A stretch of 64,000 bases of DNA from Rusavskia elegans (taxonomy: Eukaryota > Ascomycota > Lecanoromycetes > Teloschistales > Teloschistaceae): assembly GCA_011316305.1 (NCBI GenBank), contig SAUG01000128.1, positions 62,001-126,000 of the forward strand, given 5' to 3'. The notes under the pieces were generated by a model. That model was not told where the DNA came from, made no database searches, and saw only the letters and a program-made list of their open reading frames with translations. The position numbers were made by a program, and so were the translations under genes. Numbering within the stretch: the stretch's first letter is position 1; every line of letters begins with the position of its first letter. Below are positions 10,206 through 20,229 of the stretch, one piece after another.

Positions 10206-12392
10206 TCAACCGAACATTACAGCATACTCCCGCTTCTCGTACTGACTGGGTCGCTCCTCGGGTCCCTTGTACCGGATAGGATCCTGTCCAGGGCAACGGA
10301 CAAGCGTGAAACGATACATGGAGGTTTCCACATGTAAGTGCTCTTTGCCCGTGATCACGTACATACCATCAAACCGTAATCCACAGCTGGGCTTGTAGGC
10401 GCTATGTTTGCCGGTAGGTGCCGCCGCACGCAAAACACGGATCTGGTTGTGAATCTTATCGCACGAATCCAGCATTTGTCTTGTATTGGCTGTGGGAATA
10501 CTGGCACCGTTGCTGTCTTTCTTGCTTGAGGATGTTCCGCAGTACTGAAGGGTGTCACCATAGTCAAGGTCTTGATAGCCACTGTCACCGCCGACGATGA
10601 TCGAGTAGGCACCTTTGCCTGTTTCTCCATGAATGCCAGCCTCGAGAGCACCGTGGGCACCGTCTCGTAATGCGCAAATACGCCGAGGCCACCATTCACC
10701 GTTGATTAGGTCGCCAGCTCCAATGTAGTTCGCCGAGGTTCGAAAGGGGTATTTCTCGTCGAGTGCATTACTTCTGTTCTTCTCAACGGATGTGGTGGTT
10801 TTTATCCCACGCAACAGATGAGGATCGCAGCCGTATTTGAATACCTGCTTGGCCACAATTCGTGCGTCGGCCTGGATGTCCCATGGGAAAATATTGTTCT
10901 TTTGCAGAAGAATAGCACCGATGGAGGACAGCTCGAATACTTTCGTCTTTTCGATCAGGTGTTTACTGAGGAAATCGTAGAACTGCATATGGTGAAGCCG
11001 GTCACGCAATTCAGTCAAGGGCTCTTGGGTATCCCGTCCTTGCTTCACGGCATCGATGCAGTTCTTAACGAGAAGTTGTATCCCTCTCAAAGTTTCCTCG
11101 TTGGAACGCGAGCAGTCCTTGGTTTCGTTGGGCATGTTGGCGAATTGTTCATAGACCTCTGCCGCATAGTGGGTCTTGCGCGTCTCGAGTTCGGTCCTCC
11201 GTGACCCTTTCGATTTCCCTGAGTTGCGTGCATAGATGGGTGGCGCAAAGGGCCGATCAATTCTCCGGCTGTCCCTGCGGTGCATTCCCTCCATGCCTTG
11301 CGGATCTTGACCTTGACCTTGACCTTGCTTGATATTCGGGTCAACGACTCTGTTGGATCGTTTGCCCACACGCGTGAGGTTGGCATATGCGCTGGCGGGA
11401 TTGTCCACAGGGGTTGCTGCAGAGCTAGATTGATTGAATAGATATGACTTGGTGTTATCGCCGAATGTGGAGGGGGATTGCATGGCGTTGTGAGCCTTGT
11501 TGCCATACGAAACGTCTTCCATTTCTTGGTCTATTATTTCGGTCTTGATCTTCTCAGCAGTCTTCTGGAGACGGCGAGCTCCGGTTTGCTCATGGCGATT
11601 CATCTCTCCTTTGGTAGTTGTCGAAAGGCTCTTCGAGACCCTTTTTTTCTGAGGGTGCGAGAGTGTCTTGCTAGATTCTGGTAGGGGCGTAGCCGTCTCC
11701 TTGAGTTTGGCCTTCTTCAGCACAGGCTCTGATGGAATGTCGAGGATCGTCAAGTCTTGGGCATGCTTTGAAGGCCGACTTGACGGGGAGAGGGGTCGTT
11801 CAGGTGTGAAGGTTGGGTCTACTGAAGACGATGGAGGCTTGTCGAAATCGAAGAGGATCTTCACTTGTACTTGCTTTGACGGATGTTTGCGAGGGCTCAA
11901 GTCGTTTGTCGATGTTTGTGGAGTGCCTTGAGTGCCAAGTGACGTGTCAACCATGCAAGCAAATACTGTAGATGCTCTTATCTTACCATGCTCGGGACGG
12001 CAAACATCGTGAGAGTCGCCACATCCTACGGCTTGTTCTCCAGGGACATGGTGGGTTGCATCTTGGGAAAGATTGGGCCAGGGCGGGACCCCAACCTCCA
12101 AGCCCACGCCGAAGGGGGTGGGGGGAGGGAAATCGAAGGGCCAAGCTGATTCGAAGAGTGGATTTGGACGTCCGAAGCGGCTGAAGAAGGTTTGTGGCGT
12201 GGAAACATGCTGTCCAATCGAAACTGCTGTCAGACCGACGTCTTTTGAGATCTCCATTCCGTGCTCCGCAGGCGCAGTTGCCGCACGTTGGTCCAGATGG
12301 ATGCCACCTGAATGCGTAAATTGAGACTCACTACTCCCCAATCTTTCAAGCTCACTCTCTGCTTCAATTGTGTCGCCGTCTTTCAGCGCCAT
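10206..12392 (-). CDS. SRA-YDG domain protein
   Basis: A single open frame of 728 residues from the ATG at 12390-12392, which sits in a good context (CAAGATGG). The first 400 residues are disordered and Ser/Pro/Lys-rich. A helical segment follows (about 450-540), and the C-terminal 170 residues form an SRA-YDG domain: AGDLINGEWWPRR, AGIHGETGKGAYSIIVGG, DYGDTLQYCGT and GLRFDGMYVITG. In UHRF1 and plant SUVH proteins this domain flips and reads methylated cytosine; a DNA-methylation reader role here is inferred from the domain only. No RING, PHD or SET domain is present in the frame. An upstream coding exon cannot be excluded. Confidence 0.82.
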   Translation of the reverse strand: MALKDGDTIEAESELERLGSSESQFTHSGGIHLDQRAATAPAEHGMEISKDVGLTAVSIGQHVSTPQTFFSRFGRPNPLFESAWPFDFPPPTPFGVGLEVGVPPWPNLSQDATHHVPGEQAVGCGDSHDVCRPEHGKIRASTVFACMVDTSLGTQGTPQTSTNDLSPRKHPSKQVQVKILFDFDKPPSSSVDPTFTPERPLSPSSRPSKHAQDLTILDIPSEPVLKKAKLKETATPLPESSKTLSHPQKKRVSKSLSTTTKGEMNRHEQTGARRLQKTAEKIKTEIIDQEMEDVSYGNKAHNAMQSPSTFGDNTKSYLFNQSSSAATPVDNPASAYANLTRVGKRSNRVVDPNIKQGQGQGQDPQGMEGMHRRDSRRIDRPFAPPIYARNSGKSKGSRRTELETRKTHYAAEVYEQFANMPNETKDCSRSNEETLRGIQLLVKNCIDAVKQGRDTQEPLTELRDRLHHMQFYDFLSKHLIEKTKVFELSSIGAILLQKNNIFPWDIQADARIVAKQVFKYGCDPHLLRGIKTTTSVEKNRSNALDEKYPFRTSANYIGAGDLINGEWWPRRICALRDGAHGALEAGIHGETGKGAYSIIVGGDSGYQDLDYGDTLQYCGTSSSKKDSNGASIPTANTRQMLDSCDKIHNQIRVLRAAAPTGKHSAYKPSCGLRFDGMYVITGKEHLHVETSMYRFTLVRCPGQDPIRYKGPEERPSQYEKREYAVMFG

Positions 12393-12662
12393 CTTGCGAG
12401 TAGCGATCGATGTCGTTCTCGAAGTGTCACTTGCGGTCTGCAAGGCAATGAGTAAGGTAGATGAGCAAGGAAGTGTTGACAAGATATCCAACTGAACTGA
12501 AGAATCACTACATTCATAAGGTAACACTTTAGGGCAACATACGCTAAGCCTTGGATACCGATAGCGATATCGGCCGTCATGTCATTCAGATAAGCTGTTT
12601 CACTGCTGCCTGTGCCGAGCGAAGCGTGATATCAAACCCTCACTTTGGCCGACCCAAAAGAT

Positions 12663-13832
12663 ATGAACGCCCTCGGCCGCAAAGCGGGGCTCGAGCTCCT
12701 CCCATGGCATCCCTGTGCAACGTGGAGAGTAAATCAAGCTGCAATGATACAGAGGAGACGATTGAATGTTTCCACCATCTTGACACCGCCATTGGTATTT
12801 ACTGGATTACTGGTATCATTGTGGACATACAAATGTTTGATGATGGTCCTTTTCCAAAACAAGATAATTTACATGCCCTCTGTGCCACCTTTCTCCCGGA
12901 GTGAGAGGATCGAGGACTATACGAAGCAGTGCGGAGGTATCGCCTGGAAGGAAGAGAGGATCAAGGCGGCAGATGGAGTCGACATTGCTCTTGCTGTGGC
13001 GAGCGTTACTGGTAGTAAGGAGGAAATGAGGAAAGAAGCATCTCATGTAGCAATCGTATATTATCAAGGGTCAGTGACCCATCATTGCTGTATATACAGA
13101 GTGGAGTGATCTGAACGCGGCAATAGAAACGGTGGTGCTTTGCCTCCTCGCCTACCCTCCCATTCCGTGGTGCTCAAAGCTCTTCGCCGCGAGGCAGGCT
13201 CCTCGACAAGATACACTCTTGTAGCTGTCTCATATCGAGGATATTGGACCTCCCGCGGCCGTCCATCCGAGCGTGGTATAGCTCTTGACGCAGCTGCAGC
13301 GATTGACTATGCGAGGAGCAGACTTCGTACGCCAGCTGATCCGCCTATTAGACTCGTCCTCTGGGGCCAAAGCATAGGCGCTGGTGTTGCTACCTCGGCC
13401 GCCGCAGCTCTGTCGTCCATCGTACAAAAGGAGAAAGAGAGCAGGAATGGAGATTCCGCGTTGGCTTCGCCTGTCTCTGGACTGGTGCTCGAAACGCCCT
13501 TTGTGAGTGTGCGAGCCATGCTGACGGCAATCTACCCTCAAAAGTGGCTTCCGTACAGATACCTCGGACCTTTCTTGCGAAATCACTGGGATAGCCGGTC
13601 TGCATTGCTCAAGATCGCAGATACAAAATCCTCCTGCCCCAGGGTTCTCATCCTGCAAGCTGGGAACGACGAGCTTGTTCCAAGTGGTCAGGGGGTGCAG
13701 CTGGAAGAGACATGTCGAGACCTTGCGCTGGATGTGCAGCGCATCGTGGTGTCCGGTGCGTTACACAACGAAGTAGCAGCAAGAGGTCAGGGCAGGCGAG
13801 CAATCGTCGACTTCCTTCATGGCTTCGGCTAA
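12663..13832 (+). CDS. Membrane-anchored alpha/beta hydrolase (ABHD12/13/BEM46-like)
   Basis: Two predicted exons, 12663-13069 and 13127-13832, give about 370 residues. A hydrophobic N-terminal segment (LTPPLVFTGLLVSLWTY) is followed by NKIIYMPSVPP, typical of single-pass hydrolases of this group. The nucleophile elbow is GQSIGAG, the acid is in AGNDELVP and the histidine in GALHNEVA, so the Ser-Asp-His triad looks complete. The oxyanion region reads YYQGNGGA across the splice. The substrate is unknown; lipid or ester hydrolysis is the family expectation. The start could also be the ATG at 12744, just before the membrane segment. It ends 73 bp from the convergent msk1 stop. Confidence 0.8.
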
Positions 13833-13905
13833 AATCTGCAATTCGCCGCCGTGAACCCTCTTTGGCAGCAAAGCGTCCGTTTTGGTGAATCCTGGTCAAA
13901 GTATG

Positions 13906-15749
13906 TCATTGAGATACAACAACATCTCGACCTTCCTTTCCGAGGGAAACCACATTTCGAAGATTGCCAAATGGAAGAACATCGTTGATCCGATCAGTCC
14001 CTGACAACAACATCACCAACCTATCGATCCCGCAACCCCAACCGCCGGTAGGAGGGAGACCCCATTCCAAGGCTTCGAGATAACCTTCGTCGATGTCAGC
14101 TCTATTGTCGTCGTTCCGGTACTTGATCTGTTCCTCGAATTTCCTCCGTTGTTCGAATGGAGAGTTTTCTTCCTCATAGGTGTTCACTACTTCCTTACCA
14201 CCAATGAAGAGTTCCGCCCTTGCGGAGACACGCTGCTTGGTACCTCGATCGATGAAGGATTTTGCGAGAGGAGCAAGGCATTCGGGATGATGGGTTATCC
14301 AGGTGGGCTTCTGGCAGAGAGGCTCCAGATACTTGGATGCCAGCCGGTCGAGAAGCCTAGGTAGAGTGGCAGACTCCGGCAGCGGAATGCCGTTATCGTG
14401 GAACATCTGGATGACCCCAGCTTCTGCATCGGGGCTTTTGAGATCCGGGAGTTCGGCATTCATTAGGCCTTGGAGATCTTCTATGAAGTCTATTCGTGGG
14501 AATGGCTTATCGATACTGATCTCACAGGTTGATAGCGAGGGGAGCTGCTTGAGGGTCAATTGATTGGTATAGGTAAGAAGTTCAGAGATCAGTCGCTCTG
14601 TTACTTCCGTTAAGTAGTCCAGGTTGGCGTAGGCCGTGTAGAACTCGCAGGTTGTGAACTCTGGATTATGGATTTTGTCGATGCCTACAGTGATGTCAAC
14701 AGCGGCTGCTTTGAGAGTATGTGCACTCGTACCTTCGTTGCGGAAGCATGGTCCTATCTCGAATATTCTTTCGAAACCCCCAAGTACCAGCCGTTTCAAC
14801 CAGAGTTCGGGAGCTGTCCGCAACTCAATATGACGATCAGAGAACTCCACAGCATGTGTTTGGAAGGGCCTGGCAACGGCTCCCCCTGCGAGATTTGCCA
14901 TGATGGGTGTCTGTACCTCAAGGTACCCTTTGGCTTGCAGGTACTCCCGAATCCTGGTTATGATTTGTGACTTCAAGCGCAGTATTTGCGCTGCACGATC
15001 ATTGACCTGGAAGTCAACGTGACGATTCCGTATCCGTGTTTCTGGATCCCGCAGTGCTGTGGGCATTTCGTGTAGACATGGCGAAAGCAATCGTGGCAGC
15101 TCAGTTACGAGTAGCGACAATTGGCCTCGCTTTGTTCTGTGTGGGTGGCCTTTCATATCTAGAGGAATCAGCAAACAGTCTTTCGATAGTGCCTCGATCC
15201 ATACAGTATATATCGCCCCTCCGCATTCTTCGAAATAGATCTCTAAATTCCGTCGATGATATAGAAGTCTGCGAGATTCTTGCCAGGTCGCAGATGCCTT
15301 GGACCGAGCATCCGTCATGGACGATGTCAATGAAGACGAGGCTAGAGCTGGACATCCGCACAGACCTGACCCTGCCTGCGAATGTGAGCCGATGCTCTCA
15401 AAAATCCACTATGCAACCTACCATTGAGTGCCGCTTGGGGTACATCTGGGGTTTCACCGTTGACAAGGGAAGCGAAGCGATTTGAAAAAATCCTGGTCCG
15501 CCATGTTCTCGCTGTGGCATCTGGCACGAATCGAGGGTATAAGTCTTGCCCTGAGCGCTGAAGTGCTTCAGTACGTCTATCGTTCGGGCTTGGACTGGTC
15601 TCGGTTGTGACATTCGTATCGTCCTCTTTGGATGCAAGACTCTGAGCAATGCTGTAGAAGCGAAGGTAGGACGCCGCTGCTGCTGCGGTGCAGGGCCGAG
15701 AAGCTCGGAAGCGAAGCGTCGGCCTCAGATACTGGTGTAGGGAACTCAT
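13906..15749 (-). CDS. msk1: Lysyl-tRNA synthetase, mitochondrial
   Basis: Predicted exons on the complement are 15422-15749, 15205-15375 and 13906-15158, giving 583 residues. It is a class II aminoacyl-tRNA synthetase charging tRNA-Lys. The N-terminus is basic with hydroxylated residues (SSLHQYLRPTLRFRAS), as in a mitochondrial targeting sequence. The OB-fold contains SSSLVFIDIVHDGCSVQ and GQLSLLVTELP. Motif 2 is FRNEGTSAHTLKAA and motif 3 is GWGCGIDRLVMLLSG. Both introns are 46 nt, about the shortest in the window. Divergence from the usual FRNEGISRTHNPEF at motif 2 fits the mitochondrial type rather than the cytosolic KRS1. Confidence 0.92.
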
Positions 15750-16228
15750 GCTGTGTTGCTGTTAGTAATGATCAAAATACAAGACCAATGCTTGTGCGCG
15801 CGAAAGGAGACTGATATCAGACAGGGTGCTTTTCTTGACCATCCACTTGCGAAAGCAAGTGTCATTCGCAACGGTTCTTGATGTTTGCATTTCGTCATAT
15901 GTCAAATTGAACGCGAGAGGCAAGAAGGCGACCTACCCATATGCTGTGACTGAGGCTCCTGTCAGACGATTCGATTGTGGAAGTCTTCTCGCAAGGTTGT
16001 TGGAAACCTCGGATGATTAAGAGGGAATGCCAAGACCTTAAAAAATATTCCCAACTTCCGTCTTTCAACGTCACACTGCATTTGACATGCGACTCTAAGA
16101 CACACATACAGACAACCCCTTGCTTATTGTCCTGAACCAGAATATTGGATCCTACGAACTACTATCGTATCCAACTTCCAGTGTATCAGTACCACACACG
16201 CTTCGTCCCATTCCCAGATCCTCCCATC
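15750..16228. other. Divergent intergenic region msk1/tim10
   Basis: Upstream region shared by two divergent genes for mitochondrial proteins. No coding frame or repeat is evident; it must contain both promoters, but I cannot name specific elements. Confidence 0.5.
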
Positions 16229-16576
16229 ATGTCCTTCCTCCCCGGCTTTGGGCGCCCCCAGCCCTCATCAGCAGAGAAGATCGCCAATGCCGAAGTCGAA
16301 ATGGACATGATTTCAGAAATGATGTCACGGTATCATACCATACCATGCCCCTCCTCTTTTTCCCATTTTCAAACCATACTGACGATGTTCTCTTCTAGAC
16401 TAAACCAATCCTGCGTCAAGAAATGCATACAACCCGACTACCGCGAAGCCGATCTTACCAAGGGCGAATCAGTATGCTTGGACCGGTGCGTGGGCAAGTT
16501 CTTCGATGTGCAGATGAAGGTTTCGGAGAAGATGCAGGGAGATGCGGCGATGAAGCAGGGGCAGATGGGGATGTGA
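16229..16576 (+). CDS. tim10: Mitochondrial import chaperone Tim10
   Basis: Predicted exons 16229-16329 and 16399-16576 encode 92 residues, the normal small-Tim length. Tim10 pairs with Tim9 in the intermembrane space and chaperones hydrophobic precursors to the TIM22 and SAM complexes. The twin CX3C motifs are SCVKKC and VCLDRC, each giving one half of two disulfides. The N-terminus carries [17 protein letters not shown] as in Tim10 proteins. The 69-nt intron is a multiple of three and contains no stop, so an unspliced message would still be open and would add 23 residues just before the first CX3C; splicing is favoured by conservation and by a good acceptor. Confidence 0.93.
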   Translation: MSFLPGFGRPQPSSAEKIANAEVEMDMISEMMSRYHTIPCPSSFSHFQTILTMFSSRLNQSCVKKCIQPDYREADLTKGESVCLDRCVGKFFDVQMKVSEKMQGDAAMKQGQMGM

Positions 16577-16936
16577 AAGGAAGGGGAATGGGATTGTAAG
16601 ATACGGATGTGGCCGATGATAGAATTCGCATGGGCAGCGACTGTAAGACAAGGAAGAACTTGGGGGCCGGTTGGAGATTGGGAGAGATTAGCTGCATTGG
16701 ACAGCTGTTGAGTTGAATTGTCCAGAGCTGTCCTATTCAGGCCGCAGATGGACTTTGGATCTTGGGCATCACCAGGTGATGGAGATCAAAGCCATGAGTA
16801 TCGCCATTTAAATCATCGTACCATGACCAAACACCAACTTTTCCGTCCTGCTCGCTTTTCGATGTTGTTATATCTCCACCCTCCCATCCCATCCCCCCTT
16901 CCTCCCCCCATCTCCCCCATCTCCCTCAACTAAACC
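16577..16936. other. Intergenic, no gene seen
   Basis: Space between the convergent tim10 and KP4-like sequences. It includes a C-rich pyrimidine tract near 16878-16920 and nothing else recognisable. Confidence 0.5.
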
Positions 16937-17474
16937 TCACCTGCCTACAAACCCCCCCCCACAAGTCCCCATATCCACATAATTCGCCGTCAAACACCCC
17001 CACCCCTTCTTCAAATTCGGCACACTCCCACACATACTACACCCCCCTCCACCAACGCCTTCAACATGACCTTGAACTCCCTTCCCAGGCCCAGAGTACT
17101 GCGCGAAGACACAGAAGCCGGTTCGCATCATGGGGTTGTTGGGGAGACAGAGGGCGTGGTGGCCGGTGGCGTAGACGGCGGTGTCGTTCATGGGGCCAAG
17201 GTTCCAGATGGTGGGCCCGAGGTTTGGGTGGTCTGGGACGCTAGTGGTGGCGAGGCGGTAGGCGCGTTGGACGAAGTTGCCGGTGTAGATGGTGCAGTAG
17301 AAGGAGCCGTCGCAGTTGAGGTCGGGGGTTCTTGTGTTGATGGTGTTGAGGGCGGAGGGGGGAGAGATGGATAGGGTCTGAGGGGTTGTTTGGGGTGGTT
17401 GGAGGTGAGAGAGTGAGGGCGAGGGCGAAGGTGACGACAGAGAGGACGGTAAAAAGGAAAGAGAGGAGTGGCAT
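16937..17474 (-). pseudogene. KP4-like secreted killer-toxin-family gene with a frame break
   Basis: Two parts in different frames suggest one secreted protein. From the ATG at 17472-17474 a hydrophobic signal-peptide-like segment (MPLLSFLFTVLSVV start) is read in one frame. The Cys-rich mature part, down to the stop at 16937-16939, is in another frame. The mature part has LNCDGSFYC near its start, a TGFCVFAQY strand, a GGCSMCGSVP segment and a final LTANYV strand, an arrangement seen in KP4-like proteins, which act as antifungal toxins or effectors in fungi. No convincing GT-AG intron joins the two frames, and the break lies in a C-rich stretch near 17345-17400. This may be a real frameshift or a homopolymer sequence error. 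The family call is by motif only. Confidence 0.5.
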
Positions 17475-18327
17475 GTTGGTTTGATCGTACGAGGGAGACT
17501 CTTCACAGAGTTGAAAAGCAAGATATGAGACAAGGACCACGATGATGATGGTAACCCCATGCTTGCGTGTCCAATGTTACACAAGGAGTTTGATATAAAA
17601 ACATACACACCGTTACACAGAGACCCTGCATTTAAATACCGTCATCAAAGACCCTGTGTTGGATCTCCGCATACTGAAAAGTCTCTTCGCAGATTTTTGA
17701 AAAGCTGATTAAAGCGGATAGAACGTCGGAATCATTGAACTAGATAACGTTATAGCTTTGGCAGGCGGGCCGTATAATCCAGCTGCGATTGAACAGCAGT
17801 CCTTACCTGCAAACTCAACTCATTACACTCATGTACTCACCTGCGAAGTGGCTTCCTCGTATTCACGACGGCTTCGGGCGGGTCGGGCCAGTAGAGTGAT
17901 GGGTGATCGGTCGCCTGTAGAGCTTCGACGACGTAATAGAATCTGACACCAGAGAATCGTATTAAGACCCTGCATCCGAGTGGGGGGCCCCCAAACGAAG
18001 AATGCGATGTCATGAAAGTGATCTTGCTTATTACTCGGGAGGTGGTTCAGAAACAGACTCAAAACGGCCCGGGGGGTAGCAGAAGTCGGAACTAGAGCAT
18101 AGAGTAGACGCGCGATGAATGGAAACGCACACCAGATACACTGCGTTGGAGCCGAAAAGAAATTCATTGCTCGTTATTCGTCGTAGTAAGACACCAGATC
18201 TTTGTGTCACCTACCCAACCTTACAAACACCTTTCTCCAATGCTATGCTCGCCATAATGACGCCTACAATGTCGTACCGAACGGCTTGAAGAGGGCGAAT
18301 CAGTACGTCGAGCCCCACCTGTAAGCT
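17475..18327. other. Intergenic, no supported gene
   Basis: Region between the KP4-like gene and rmd5. A 112-codon open frame (18167 to 17829, complement) begins with ATG but resembles no family and has no coding-like composition. Confidence 0.4.
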
Positions 18328-19744
18328 TCACATGAATATCTTCATTGCCTCTCTTGGATGACTCTCGCTTGGGCAGTAAGGGCATTTGAACCGGCTATGC
18401 TTGCTTAGCTTCTCAAGTGATTCTTTTGCAACGACATGACCGCAAGGCATCATCATGGGTGGGTTCTGATCGGTCGTCTGCTCCTTCGAAACTGGACAGA
18501 CGAAGATCGAATGGAAGCGGTAGGACGGGGGAAGCGGCACTTCAACCTGTGGATCCTGTCAGCTTCGGTATTACCTTCACCCTGCCATTACTCACTGGAA
18601 TTTCATGCTCGGTAGTCCACTCCGTTCGCTTGTCTTTCATGATGACCTCGAGTTTCGAGAAGTGTGGCAGCGCTATTGCTCCTGCAGTGGCAGCAATGTA
18701 GAGAGGCGAATCGGCAGAAAGACCAAGTAGCGAGCAGAACTCCCTCGTGAAAGAAGTTGCGATTTCGTCCCACGCATCATTGTTGGCAAACATGCGTCGA
18801 TACGGTGATTGTTGCAGGTTCGGACAGAAAGCGATAGCTCCGCCCAATTGCTGCAGCTCCCTCGAGTACCGTGGCTGGAAATGAGACAGGTGGTCGCGTG
18901 CGTATGCCAGTGCGCGCTCGCGGCCTTCGACAAGATTTGGCCGTCCGTTTGACGGATGATTGCCCACGAAGAGCCAGACGAACTGCAGTTTCCCAAGCTC
19001 AAACTCCAAGTTGCTACCACGACGGTCCAACTCAACAGCTTTCTCACGAGCCCATTCGATGGCCGGTACGAGGTTCCGCTCAGTCTTCATCTCGTGTAGT
19101 ATGTGGTACATGTTGGCGAATTGCTTCCGCAGCGATTCGGACTTCAATGAGTCGATTCCCAGATCATGCTCGGTGCCACTCATGATCAAGTCGTCGGTCA
19201 TAGCGTCAGGCGATTGGTTCTTTGTTGCTTCGGTAAGAAAGGTGGAGGCGACGGAGAATTGGCCTTCCCTGAGAAGGTGCATGGCGATTGCTCGATTGAT
19301 CAGCGCTGGCTGAGATGACAAGGCCTCGTAGTCCATTTGTGGCAGTGACTTGTCTTTGAATTTCTGCACCAAGGTCAACCCACCCCGAGTCTATACCGCA
19401 AAGTGCCATATTACCTTATCGAGCAGCTTCGCATACTTGGTCTGATGTTTGCGAACATCTTCGAGGTCTCTGTGTACATCGTCGAAGGAGCTTTTGACCG
19501 GGTTCTGCAGCTTTGCTAACTCAAGGGAGGCGAGAGCCGGATCTAGGATGCGGTGGTGGCATCAGCGACTTGTAGTCTTCACTTGGGATGAAAAGAATGT
19601 AGGGGAGGCGGGAAGATGCTCACCTGCAGCTATTCTTTCTCGAGCTTTGACGAGCAGATCGATCGTCTTCTGTACATCATCCAAACTCTTTCGAAGGGTG
19701 CCGGACTTTGACAGTCGCTCATGTTCTGCTAGTAAAGCCTCCAT
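18328..19744 (-). CDS. rmd5: GID/CTLH E3 ubiquitin ligase subunit Rmd5 (Gid2)
   Basis: Predicted exons on the complement are 19624-19744, 19415-19542, 18596-19363 and 18328-18546, which encode 411 residues. Rmd5 is one of the two RING-like subunits of the GID complex, which in yeast degrades gluconeogenic enzymes after glucose return. The N-terminus is coiled-coil ([20 protein letters not shown]). A LisH-like segment ([20 protein letters not shown]) and CTLH region ([16 protein letters not shown]) precede the CRA part. The C-terminal RING-like finger has [18 protein letters not shown] and FKCPYC. It is a variant RING lacking some canonical ligands, as in the whole family. Confidence 0.92.
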
Positions 19745-20229
19745 TGCTTACTCGGTAGTGATAATGAGGATGGAATAGTTCGAGCTCGCCTGCACACTCA
19801 AGGTGCCCAAATCTTCCCACTCGCCACGCCGTACTCAAGTAGGTACTCCATAGTAATCACTTTGTTCAACGAATGGAAGTGTGCAAAATAGGCTAAGCAG
19901 CCGTGGTGTTTGTAGCTCTCATTATACAGTATGGTTGACAGAAGCAAAAGGTCACGAGGGGTCTGTCACCGAGGCCCGCGCGTCTGCAATTAGGTTCTTG
20001 ACTTTGCTACTCCAGACCTACTGCCACCTTTGCCATCATTCGTCTCGCTTAACAAGTATTATGTACTATGCTTGCCGGTCTCGAGGTACTCTACATGTTC
20101 ATGCGAAAGGGCATCGAAGGCTGATGGGACCCTATGATAGCGCCGCTCAATGATGGCTCCGCACTCCGCAGGAAGCATCGACCACGGACAGTGGCTACAA
20201 GCCCAGAGAAAGAGTAGCCATTTTTAAAC
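19745..20229. other. Divergent intergenic region rmd5/STB6-like
   Basis: Promoter region shared by two divergent genes. No repeat or RNA gene is apparent. Confidence 0.5.

Noticed and set aside
10818..12324. Several plus-strand frames over the SRA gene
   Set aside because: They are antisense shadows of a 728-residue frame with a recognised domain.
17829..18167. 112-codon minus-strand frame with an ATG start
   Set aside because: No domain, no coding-like composition, and it lies in the upstream region of other genes without splice support.
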